Shown in pieces: positions 26,478-36,957 of a stretch of 64,000 nucleotides of DNA. Origin of the DNA: Bolinopsis microptera (lineage: Eukaryota; Ctenophora; Tentaculata; Lobata; Bolinopsidae); assembly GCF_026151205.1 (NCBI RefSeq), contig NC_087072.1, positions 14,050,169 through 14,114,168 on the forward strand, read 5' to 3'. The notes under the pieces are model-generated. The model was not told the DNA's origin. It did no database searches and saw only the letters and a program-made list of their open reading frames with translations. Position numbers and translations under genes: made by a program. The stretch's first letter is position 1; each line of letters opens with the position of its first letter.

Positions 26478-28138
26478 GGGAGAGGGAGAGGGAGAGGGAG
26501 AGGGAGAGGGAGAGGGAGAGGGAGAGGGAGAGGGAGAGGGAGAGGGAGAGGGAGAGGGAGAGGGAGAGGGAGAGGGAGAGGGAGAGGGAGAGGGAGAGGG
26601 AGAGGGAGAGGGAGAGGGAGAGGGAGAGGGAGAGGGAGAGGGAGAGGGAGAGGGAGAGGGAGAGGGAGAGGGAGAGGGAGAGGGAGAGGGAGAGGGAGAG
26701 GGAGAGGGAGAGGGAGAGGGAGAGGGAGAGGGAGAGGGAGAGGGAGAGGGAGAGGGAGAGGGAGAGGGAGAGGGAGAGGGAGAGGGAGAGGGAGAGGGAG
26801 AGGGAGAGGGAGAGGGAGAGGGAGAGGGAGAGGGAGAGGGAGAGGGAGAGGGAGAGGGAGAGGGAGAGGGAGAGGGAGAGGGAGAGGGAGAGGGAGAGGG
26901 AGAGGGAGAGGGAGAGGGAGAGGGAGAGGGAGAGGGAGAGGGAGAGGGAGAGGGAGAGGGAGAGGGAGAGGGAGAGGGAGAGGGAGAGGGAGAGGGAGAG
27001 GGAGAGGGAGAGGGAGAGGGAGAGGGAGAGGGAGAGGGAGAGGGAGAGGGAGAGGGAGAGGGAGAGGGAGAGGGAGAGGGAGAGGGAGAGGGAGAGGGAG
27101 AGGGAGAGGGAGAGGGAGAGGGAGAGGGAGAGGAGAGGGAGAGGGAGAGGGAGAGGGAGAGGGAGAGGGAGAGGGAGAGGGAGAGGGAGAGGGAGAGGGA
27201 GAGGGAGAGGGAGAGGGAGAGGGAGAGGGAGAGGAGAGGGAGAGGGAGAGGGAGAGGGAGAGGGAGAGGGAGAGGGAGAGGGAGAGGGAGAGGGAGAGGG
27301 AGAGGGAGAGGGAGAGGGAGAGGGAGAGGGAGAGGAGAGGGAGAGGGAGAGGGAGAGGGAGAGGGAGAGGGAGAGGGAGAGGGAGAGGGAGAGGGAGAGG
27401 GAGAGGGAGAGGGAGAGGGAGAGGGAGAGGGAGAGGGAGAGGGAGAGGGAGAGGGAGAGGGAGAGGGAGAGGGAGAGGGAGAGGGAGAGGGAGAGGGAGA
27501 GGGAGAGGGAGAGGGAGAGGGAGAGGGAGAGGGAGAGGGAGAGGGAGAGGGAGAGGGAGAGGGAGAGGGAGAGGGAGAGGGAGAGGGAGAGGGAGAGGGA
27601 GAGGGAGAGGGAGAGGGAGAGGGAGAGGGAGAGGGAGAGGGAGAGGGAGAGGGAGAGGGAGAGGGAGAGGGAGAGGGAGAGGGAGAGGGAGAGGGAGAGG
27701 GAGAGGGAGAGGGAGAGGGAGAGGGAGAGGGAGAGGGAGAGGGAGAGGGAGAGGGAGAGGGAGAGGGAGAGGGAGAGGGAGAGGGAGAGGGAGAGGGAGA
27801 GGGAGAGGGAGAGGGAGAGGGAGAGGGAGAGGGAGAGGGAGAGGAGAGGGAGAGGGAGAGGGAGAGGGAGAGGGAGAGGGAGAGGGAGAGGGAGAGGGAG
27901 AGGGAGAGGGAGAGGGAGAGGGAGAGGGAGAGGGAGAGGGAGAGGGAGAGGGAGAGGGAGAGGGAGAGGGAGAGGGAGAGGGAGAGGGAGAGGGAGAGGG
28001 AGAGGGAGAGGGAGAGGGAGAGGGAGAGGGAGAGGGAGAGGGAGAGGGAGAGGGAGAGGGAGAGGGAGAGGGAGAGGGAGAGGGAGAGGGAGAGGGAGAG
28101 GGAGAGGGAGAGGGAGAGGGAGAGGGAGAGGGAGAGGG
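26478..28138 (+). repeat. (GGGAGA)n tract, 1.66 kb, about 277 units
   Basis: An almost perfect hexamer array. Four units have lost one G (GGAGA), at about 27131, 27231, 27331 and 27841. The plus strand is pure purine, with GGG every six bases throughout. The long Arg/Glu, Gly/Arg or Ser/Pro frames across it are artefacts of the repeat. Confidence 0.98.
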
Positions 28139-28933
28139 GCAAATCGTCAAACGTTTGGACAATTTCTAATCTTTTTTTGACAATTGTTATTTATTTATGA
28201 TTTATATAGCTATACTAGCCTGCATTCTTCGAATAATTTTGGGAGATTTTGGAGAACACAAAAGAATAGTCTTATGCACTTATTTCTATGTCGATTTTCA
28301 AAATGAATCACAGGCTGCGCATTGAGGACAGTAGTGAAACATTGCTTATTGTCTCAACTTGATTTATATGAGAAATAATATTATTTGAAGATTTTTGACA
28401 CAAAAACATTCTCTTACATAATTCTTTGCCGATTTTGGAGAACAAAAGATAACATTCTCCATTAAATATTTCTTTGTCAATTTCAAAATGAATCACAATA
28501 TGCAATACGCGCAGCTTGATAACAATGCCTATTGTTTCAGTTTGATTTGAAATCTTTATCGATGCCCCCTGTTGATCAACAGGTATTGTCCTTGTCCCTG
28601 GATCTGTGTTTTAATCCGTCTTTTCTTAAAATTTTCCATTTGTGTCACTTAGACTCACCTATTAAATGTTAATCGACACCACTGGTCCTAGTTAAATTTA
28701 GCCATGGCACGACTACTCAAACGTAACAGTTAAATAGGTGTGACATACTATTATATTCTTATAATTATATCATATGAATTGATTGCACTGCTAATAAATA
28801 AAATACTTTGTTTTACTAAAATACTTTGTTTTACTGTTCGAATTATAATATTTTGTTGCGTGGCGTTATTAGAGAATATTGGGCATTCGTTTTTTTGCAA
28901 GTCACAGTTTGACCACCCTCTTGCATAGTTTCT
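28139..28933. other. 5' flank of the GPCR gene
   Basis: AT-rich sequence between the GGGAGA tract and the receptor start codon. A short duplication (AAAATACTTTGTTTTACT twice near 28800-28835) is present. No clear TATA or initiator could be assigned. Confidence 0.35.
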
Positions 28934-31900
28934 ATGAATATGATTTCCGGGAGCAGTATTTTGATAGTTATATTAGTCGTGGTTTCCTATTTTGATGCCC
29001 TTCTCGGCTCCAATCACCCACAAGAACCTCTTTCTAAAAACAAAATAGTTATATCTACTGGACTGTATAAACCGGACGCTCTACACTCGCTGTTGGACAA
29101 CGAAGAAGATATCCTCTGCTCGAGTGATGCTTTCAATCATTTCATCCATGTCCAATGGAATGACACCTCATACACATACAATGTATCTTATTATTTTGAC
29201 CAATTGAGGAACAGAGACAAATTACTTCGATCCATTAACAACTATACTTGCCCCATGGCAATGAATGTTGGCAATAATGTATATAAGGCTATAAACATTT
29301 ATGATTTATATCTAGAGAGAGAGAGAGATTTATATTTAACATTGGACAAGACAAATTGGAAGTGTTTGATCCCCGGGAGATATGTCTGTGATGGATTCTC
29401 TAGTTGCCTAACTGACGAGTGTATGTGCGGAAGAAATACTACTAAGCAGTCAAAAACCCAGACTCAGGTCTTCTACTGTGCTCAACAGCCTGGATGTATC
29501 ACATTTCCACAGGTAACAAAATACTAGTAGTGTTGATTAATGATAAGGGGTCGTTCACATGTTACGTAATTACTCTCTTACTCAATTTTTAACCACCCTC
29601 CGTAATCATTTTGACACATATCTATTGTGTCAAAATTACACTAGCGTAATCATTTGGAAACCCCCCTCGGCTGATTACGTAATACACTTATTATTTGAGA
29701 TCTGAGATTATGTAGGCCCTCTAGACTCGACTACCATAACGATAAAGTTTTATATGTTTTAGGAGTATCGGGAAAGATGTCTTTAAACAACTAGCAAGCA
29801 CACACGCAAAATATTCGTTCACCAAAATTCTCTGATATAGTCTGGTCAGTTATGGATATTTACCTGCATTTCATAGTAGAGGGCTGAACATTTTTTTGGG
29901 GGCTCTCAAACGTCTTTAGAACCGAAAAAAATTCAGAGCCCTAAAATTCAGATTGGGAAAATCGCCAATTTGGCCACATTTGAGAGAAATATATATAATG
30001 TCATTCCTAACATGTTAGGGGTCTAGATTTATGTTTTTTTGCACGACGAATCGATTGGCAAGGCTGAAACACTTATTTTTTGCAAAAAACTGAATAAATA
30101 GTATTTATGCGCCAAATTTTTCAGTCGCGATTGATAAAAATTGTTCAAAATCGATTTCCTGATATGTTAGGTGTCTAAACCCATGCATTTTGCACGACGA
30201 GTTGATTGGGAAGAAAATTCAAGCCCTAAAACACTTCTTTTTAGTGGAAAATGAAGAAATCGTCTTTTATTTGGACCAATTTTGAAATCAGAATTGGTCC
30301 AAAAATGTTAAAAATTGAATATCTGGACATATCAGGGGAAAAGTGAAAATCCGTTGGATTTGAAGGGTAGTAAGGATTTAGCAACAGAACATGGTAGTTA
30401 GGACCCCTACGAATATAATTAGACTTGTCGCCAATGTTGTTTCTCACGGCAACACCACTTTTTACCACTTTTTACCACCTTCTTACCACCTTTCTGGTTT
30501 GCCAAATATCTTTAGTTGTGAACGTCGTAGAAGGTTGGAAATTAATCGAGGATGTTCATCTCATCAAGGAGAAAAACATTTGTTTAAAAAATGTTTACGT
30601 TGGACAATCAGCCAATTGGATAATTACCAATTAGCTAATTACCAAAAAAATTGATAATTTATAATTAGACCAAGTTCCACTTTTTTCCACTCTTGCAATT
30701 AGCCCAGTATTATAGGGAGGTACAGGAAGCAAGTGTAAATATACCTTACAACATCCACTGTGGCTTTTTTGTATTGTGAATGCGCATGCCGCTTCGTTTG
30801 CTATGCAAGATACCTCAAATCACTCCCATATTATGACATAATATATATTTGTCTCAAATTGCGCCTGGACATTTTGGTACCAAAAATGGGCGTAGCCAAA
30901 TGGGCGATTTTCCCAGTCTGAGTTTAAGGGCTCCGAATTTTTTCGGTTCTTAAGACGTTCGAGAGCCCCCAAAAAATGTTCAGCCCTCTACTATGAAATG
31001 CATGAAATGATCTGATTTTATCCATAACTGACCAGACTAATAGTCATATCCCTGTATGTTTTAAGACTATACTTACCAAAACAGGTTTGCAATGACGTCA
31101 TGGACTGCTTGGACGGGAGTGACGAGTGTCTCTGTCAAAACCATGTGCACATAAAACTTAAAAATCAAACGATAGACTGTATCTCACAAAGAAAATATTG
31201 CGAACTTCTCCCAAACACAACTATCTACCAAATACATCCCCAAGTCAGTTGTAGTGCTTACAACTTCAGTGATGATGATTTCAATCCAATCGAGCTATGT
31301 ATGAGAGAACATTTTGAAATACTGTATAAGCTATCGGGCGTCCAGTTAATCGATTTCTGTGAAAATAATTGCAGCAGCTTCTTTAAACAAGACCACTGGC
31401 CTATGTTTTGCAAACTGTTGAGCCTGAATGTACATTCGTTCCCAGAACTGACTTGTAAAGGTCTAGGTTCGCGTGGAGGGGGTTATCGTAGGCCTGGCAT
31501 GGAATCAATTTGTGATGGTAAAGTAGACTGTGTAAATGGGGCAGATGAAGAAGGATGCCCGGGCAGATTCTACTGCTACAACCATTCGGAGAATGTGTCT
31601 AACCATAGCAACAGGACGATACAGTGGGTCCCAGCGCATAAGAAATGCGACAAAGTGAAAGATTGCCCAAACAGCATGGATGAGTGTAATCTTGACTGCC
31701 ACCTGGATAACATAGCTTCTCCAAAATCCCTTATAAAATCTAATGCTCTGTCCGGTCTAAATGTCATCTTTGGATTAGCAGTTTTGATACTGAATGCAAT
31801 GAACGGACATAAAGCCATGAAAAACAGTCCCTCTAATTTGAGTGCGAAAACTGATCGACTTCTGTGCATACAAATATTTGTATATGACTTTATTATGGGA

Positions 31901-32887
31901 ATCTATCTCTGCTTCATCGTGGTAGCATCTATCGTTCTCCGATATCAAGGAGACTATTGTGTACTCTCTGACTGGTGGAGGTCGAGTGTTTACTGCGATA
32001 TTTTGGGGGTGATTTTTTCTTTTTCAACTCACGGATATCTCTTGATAGTTTCTCTGATGAGTATTATAAGGAGTATCCAGTGCACTGTGTCATTTATCAG
32101 GATTCCTTACAAAGCCATTATTTCACTTTCCTGCATTATTTTCATACTTAACTTGATTCATGCAATGACTCCTGCAGTAAAGCTCCCCCAAATTGAGCAC
32201 ATCTTCAAATCGGACATCTTTTTGGTCAACATTGCTGATAATCCGCTATTGAGCTCCTTTGATGAACAGCACATAGCAGATGTGTATCATACATTCATTT
32301 CAAACCAGACTACTGAGTACATTACAACGATGCTGGATGAATTAAAACGAATAACAAGCATTCCTGAAATCTTCGACTTTACAGTAATTGGATATTATGG
32401 AACCACATCGATTTGCATACAAAACATATTCCAAGAGCAGGAATCTTACCGAGCTTATAAAATTGGGTATTGTACTGTAATATCCGTACTGCTAGCTGTA
32501 GTTTCTGTATCGTATATTGTTATAGTGGTGAAGCATAACAAGTCAGCTGCAATCGTACAGAACAACCAGGGAGATCAAAACAGAGACCTTCTCATAAAAG
32601 TTTGCTTGATGATTGGATCTCAACTGGTAAGCTGGGTGTCCCTAATGATAACCGCTGACTATTTCTCTGGCGGCCGTAGTTCTGCACCAGAATATGTATT
32701 CGAAGTTTTCGCCCTGTTTGTGATGCCCATCAACAGTTTGCTTAACCCAATATTTTACAGTGGTATGTATAAAATTGCATTGTCATTTGTCAAGCAAAAA
32801 GGTTTAACTATTATCAGTGCTATTAACAAAATAACCAATCCACCTGACCAACCAGAAGAGACTGAAATGGCCGATGATCCCCTTTAA
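28934..32887 (+). CDS. LDLa-repeat rhodopsin-like GPCR, two exons
   Basis: Exons 28934-29512 and 31085-32887 join in phase 0 to 793 codons. The N-terminus has a signal peptide (MNMISGSSILIVILVVVSYF). The ectodomain of about 400 residues is Cys- and N-glycosylation-rich and carries LDL-receptor class A modules. One is interrupted by the intron and ends VCNDVMDCLDGSDEC; others end SICDGKVDCVNGADEEGC and KKCDKVKDCPNSMDEC. A seven-helix domain runs from about residue 415 to 760 and ends in NSLLNPIFY, the class A NPxxY motif. The DRY position reads IIRSI, so the acidic residue is missing. The layout recalls LDLa receptors of the GRL101/RXFP type, but no leucine-rich repeats are visible. Ligand unknown. 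A TIR element and a hairpin MITE sit in the intron. Confidence 0.9.
29546..29690. mobile_element. Short hairpin MITE (GGGGTCGTTCACAT family)
   Basis: Starts AAGGGGTCGTTCACATGTTACGTAA and ends CTGATTACGTAATACACTTAT. A central TTTTGACACA...TGTGTCAAAA hairpin separates the arms. Same family as 37155-37325 and 53611-53990. Lies in the GPCR intron. Confidence 0.65.
29838..31039. mobile_element. 1.2-kb non-autonomous TIR element in GPCR intron
   Basis: Begins TAGTCTGGTCAGTTATGGATA and ends with the reverse complement (TCCATAACTGACCAGACTA). The inverted homology continues inward for roughly 120 bp, with short indels, through GAGGGCTGAACATTTTTT and the GGGGGCTCTCAAACGT/ACGTTCGAGAGCCCCC blocks. No transposase ORF. 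Inner parts hold degenerate direct repeats containing TTTGCACGACGA (about 30035 and 30190). It makes up most of the GPCR intron. Confidence 0.8.
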
Positions 32888-34470
32888 GTTTAACAGAATA
32901 TAAGCTAAAAGTAATGTTTCTGATTATACACTATACAGTAATAATTTTGCCAGAAATTGTAATCTTCGTATTATCATTATGTTTTTTCATCATGTTGCTG
33001 ACATTTTTGTTCGCTGAGCTGTTAGATTACCTTTTTCCTGTCTCCGTCAAACATCTCATCAGTGTTGACCATGTATCACCTTCAAAGCAATGATAGAACT
33101 TATCTTATGAATATGATAGAACTATACTTATCCAGAACCAATGAAATGTTCTCGCTTTATGTTTGGTTTGATTCTTTAGCGCATTTAAATTAAACAAAAA
33201 GATGAAATAAATTAGTCCGGCCATTTTCAGTTTTGGAATATGATAAAACTGTTGCAAAAGGGATATTTATATACATATATACATATGATGCTTTATATTC
33301 AGCTATTTTTATATTTAGCTATTTTAAGTGTTAAGTTTTGTCAGTCAGTTGTTTTATTTGTCCATGAGCCGATAAAGCCGCGAAGAGTCCTGAAAAATAA
33401 ATAAATAATCTAATCATCATGATATTAAAACTCTTTCGTTTGGCAGATCATCTCTTGTTCAGGACCAGCAATTGCCGAGATAACACTGGTTTTTAAGGGG
33501 GGGGGGGGGGGGGGCCAATGGATATTTTTTGTGAAACTTGATTTCGAGATAGCAGACTGACAAACTAAGACCAGTTACCGAACCTTTGAGGGGGTCCCGG
33601 ACCCCAACCGCCAAACGGTGCCCGCGGGGCAACCACGCCCATATTTGGTCCAAATTAGGCCCAATTTAGCCAAATACCCTGAACATGCCCCTTCTACTTG
33701 TAGCTAGTGGTGTCCTAAATTCGTATATGAAATTTCATCAAGATTGGACAAAAAATGACTGAGTTATGAGCCAAAAACCATATGCCCATATTTGGGCATA
33801 CGCACCAAATTTGGTAGATTTCGTCCCATAAATTGGTAAAATATCAATATTTTTGAATGAAACTTACTTTTTATGAAACGTAAGCCTAAATTACATATTC
33901 TCTGTAAGTTATACTTATAGCTTTATATCTGTTTAAATGTGGATACTAAGGCGAAAAGACCACAAAAAATGAACTAAATTGTCCGTATCTTGGTTCGCGA
34001 TATTCGCGGATTTGATCTCATTAAAATTATAACAACTCAATCAGTTTTCAAAATTTTTGCATGAAATTTTCGGAATCGACTCGAAATTGCATTTCGACCT
34101 TATTTTGAAAACGGATTTTTGATTTAGGCCTCAAAAAAAATTTGGAGGCCAAATTTTTAAGAATTTATAAGAAAAGTCCAATCATAGTAATAGTTGATTG
34201 TGTGTCCTTCTAAGGCATGGTTTCATTTGACCTCAAATATTAATAAACTTTTTGAGCAATTTTGAACATTATGAAATTGAAAATTTAAATAGTACAAAAA
34301 ATTAATGTAACATAAAATGTGTAGATAAAAAGCGGCAATTCGGTAAACTGTTGATCAACACTTATTTATTAAGGCACGGTTAATTGATAATAATGTTAAT
34401 GATGATCTTTAATTTTTCACGCGGTGTAATACTTATAGTTATACATTTGTTGATATATTTCTAATCAAGA
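32888..34470. other. GPCR 3' flank and unrecognised AT-rich DNA
   Basis: Contains a G-homopolymer at about 33498-33514 followed by a GGGTCCCGGACCCC palindrome at about 33592. The poly-G beside a short inverted sequence resembles the poly-C MITE at 53.6 kb. No gene seen. Confidence 0.4.
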
Positions 34471-34473
34471 TAT

Positions 34474-34725
34474 TCAACTGGTATGATCATGAAAAACAGA
34501 GTTTTTTGAGTTTTTGGAATCCACGGACACATTTTCTTTAAATGTTTGAGTTTGCACTTCGGCTGTTCTCTTTTTCGAGTCACATGATGAACAGTTATCT
34601 TTCTTCGGTTTTGGACTTCCCCTGGTGTCAGTTGAAAATGAAGAATTGGTCATATTAAAGAAGTGAATAGGATTATACATAATAATATTGATTGTATTGC
34701 CCGATGATCCTTGAGTCATAGCCAT
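34474..34725 (-). CDS. Small hypothetical protein with RHIM-like segment
   Basis: An 83-codon frame, rich in Ser, Asn and Lys, with a short Cys-x2-Cys (NCSSCDS). Its N-terminus holds NTINIIMYNPIHFFNM, which loosely fits the RHIM amyloid pattern (hydrophobic-Q-hydrophobic-G-x-x-N-x-hydrophobic) with Q to N and G to I. It may be an independent one-exon gene or a 3' exon of the gene at 34869-35549, but no acceptor gives the phase needed to join that gene. In-frame stops lie just upstream of the ATG. Treat as tentative. Confidence 0.35.
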   Translation of the reverse strand: MAMTQGSSGNTINIIMYNPIHFFNMTNSSFSTDTRGSPKPKKDNCSSCDSKKRTAEVQTQTFKENVSVDSKNSKNSVFHDHTS

Positions 34726-34868
34726 GAATTATGAAGAATTACATCGACCTCACAGGAAAAAAGGCAACTATATCTACAAGCATTATGCAAACAAATAGGG
34801 AACTTCACTTAAATGATGACGTCAGTTAAATTTTTAAAGGCAAGCCCAATGCACGTCGTCCATCTCAC

Positions 34869-35549
34869 CTGTTAGCAAAGCTCCAGCATGTTGGACTGTC
34901 TGGAGATGAAAGAGAGGAAGCAGGATCAGAAGCAGAAGCTCTGAATTCAGATTGCTCCAGTTCCTCTTTTAGAGACGCTGGTCTCTTTATACTTCCACTA
35001 GAGCCACGACTACCTGTACAATGTACATGGAATGTTGGGAATGTCTTAAAACTCGTCCGGTAAGTTGGAGCAACTTCCGGCTAAAAAGGTAAATTTAAAA
35101 TTGTGGTAGCTTACAAAATTGTAAAGAAATACTGTAAGACTATAATATAACGAAGCGAGTAAGTAAATACAAGGCGCATGTAGAGTACGGCATATTGTTT
35201 AAAAATAACCGAAATAAAGAGTTTTAGAACTGAATATGAATAAAGATAAAATGGGGAATCCGAGGGACGCAGTACCTGATCCTGTTCCAGAAGGACCGGA
35301 AGAAGGACCACCACTATGAACTGCCCGTTTAGCCTCAGCAGACTGCTTCTTCCTCTCGAAATACCGGTCAGTAGCTGTTCCTTCTTCTTCTTTTTCTTCT
35401 TCTTCTTCTTCTTCTTCCTGGCAGGCTCGGTTCTCTACCTCCCCGCTCGTGTGTCGTGTTGAGGAGCTCTGGGAAACTGTGGAAATGGTTTATGAGTTAA
35501 ACATTAACAATCTAGAGTTCCCAACTGCACTAACCACCTTGCGAGACAT
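34869..35549 (-). CDS. Acidic/Ser-rich low-complexity protein, 3-exon model
   Basis: Exons 35538-35549 (MSRK), 35276-35468 and 34869-35013 join in frame with GT/AG borders. The product starts MSRKSSSTRHTSGEVENRAC, then has a run of about ten Glu with one Lys, then TATDRYFERKKQSAEAKRAV, a Gly/Ser linker and SIKRPASLKEELEQSEFRAS, ending CWSFANR. The last exon ends in phase 2 at a good donor (GTGAGA); read without splicing it stops at once (NR then TGA). I do not recognise the family. It looks like a disordered cytoplasmic or nuclear protein. The poly-Glu tract comes from a CTT/GAA microsatellite (35386-35418). Confidence 0.5.
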
Positions 35550-36020
35550 TGCCTGGCCTGGCGCACCCTGGCAATATCACAGAAGGTGATATTCATTACG
35601 TCAATTCATACGATGATCGAGCACTTCAGTCGTTGCGACAGAAGATGGTCAGGCAGAAATATTGCCGGAAATCACCATATTCAGGTAAACCGTAAAATAA
35701 TACGTGGAGAAATTTGTCTTGATTACTTAATTGGAACCTCTTGTCGAGGTCCACCGACGACGTTAATTTAAATTATAATAAGATAACCGACTAGAAGTAG
35801 AAGGTGAAATATCCTGTCGTATATCGTCAAATTAAAAGAAGTTCATATTACTATTAGAACTGATGTTTTACGTTGGGTCTTTCTTTGATATTAACTCAAG
35901 GGCGAATAATCTGGTATCCCCTTTTTTAAATTATCGGGCGACTAATTTAGTAGAGATTTTTTTTTCAAGAGACCATCCTTGATTATATTTATAATGCAGA
36001 ACAATCTGAGAGCAATAACC
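35550..36020. other. Intergenic
   Basis: Upstream flank of the Ser-rich gene. No recognisable element before the TIR element that begins at about 36023. Confidence 0.35.
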
Positions 36021-36022
36021 TT

Positions 36023-36869
36023 TATATCGGACACAATTGTCACGGACATAACTTCCACGCTGAAGACCTGAGCGTGAATAATTATGTCCGTGAAAATAAT
36101 GACTGTGGCATTTATAAGGTCCGTGAATAATAAAGTCCGGTAATTATTATATTTCCATTAATTTTAGTGTGTGTGTGTGACTGTGTGTGTGATCCCTACA
36201 TATGCGTAGATATGATTATGTGTCACTGTGTGTAGCCGATTACTATCTTACTATATATAAAGCGAGACGATATATATATATAGTCAAGGCGTTGTTTTAC
36301 TGATAGTTGTGGCTAACTAATAATATATATATATATATTTATTTATCCGCACCATTTTACTGACACCACGGCATCAACTTTAACACGGGTTTCCGCAAAA
36401 ACCGTACAAGATATAAAACTGAAACTTTTTTAACTGATTCAAATGCTTTAATGGCCTTCAAATCAGCATGAAAAAATCGAAAATCGGCCAAGGAATAAGA
36501 ATTTTAGTACCCAAAATTTGGACCCCCAAGTGGTGTCAAAAACGCGAATTAAATAGGTAATAATTATTTTTACTGGGAGACTTTAGGGTAGGAAACTGAT
36601 CCGGCCACCATAGAGCCTTGAGTCGTGACACCAGTCTTAAAGGTTTGACGGGTTCCTGCTAGTATTAGCTTATTAGTATACTAGGACAAATATAATCACT
36701 CCTCAGTCACATTCTAGAGTTCAAAAAAAGAGTAAAACACTTATTAAAAAATCACCAAAAATTTTTACAATTTTTTGGAAATATTTTGGCGATCATAAGC
36801 GTGAATAATTATGTCCGTGAAAAATTTGGTCCGTGAAAAATTTGGTCCGTGAACAATTATGTCCGATAA
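36023..36869. mobile_element. 0.85-kb TIR element (TTATCGGACA family)
   Basis: Left end TATCGGACACAATTGTCACG; right end, reversed, TATCGGACATAATTGTTCAC. Subterminal GTGAATAATTATGTCCGTGAA blocks repeat at both ends (36072-36095 and 36800-36860). No ORF, so it is non-autonomous. TG and TA microsatellites lie inside (36170-36340). Confidence 0.7.
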
Positions 36870-36957
36870 GGTAAGTAGGTTTGGGTATAAAAATATAGAT
36901 GATTTTTTCTGAGGATGAAAATGTTTTTACCCAAAAAAACAAGACCGACAGTGTTGA

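Noticed and set aside
26390-28180. Open frames of over 550 codons on both strands (Arg-Glu, Gly-Arg, Ser-Pro, Leu-Pro repeats)
   Set aside because: They are translations of the GGGAGA tract with no stop codons possible; no domain, start context or splice signals.
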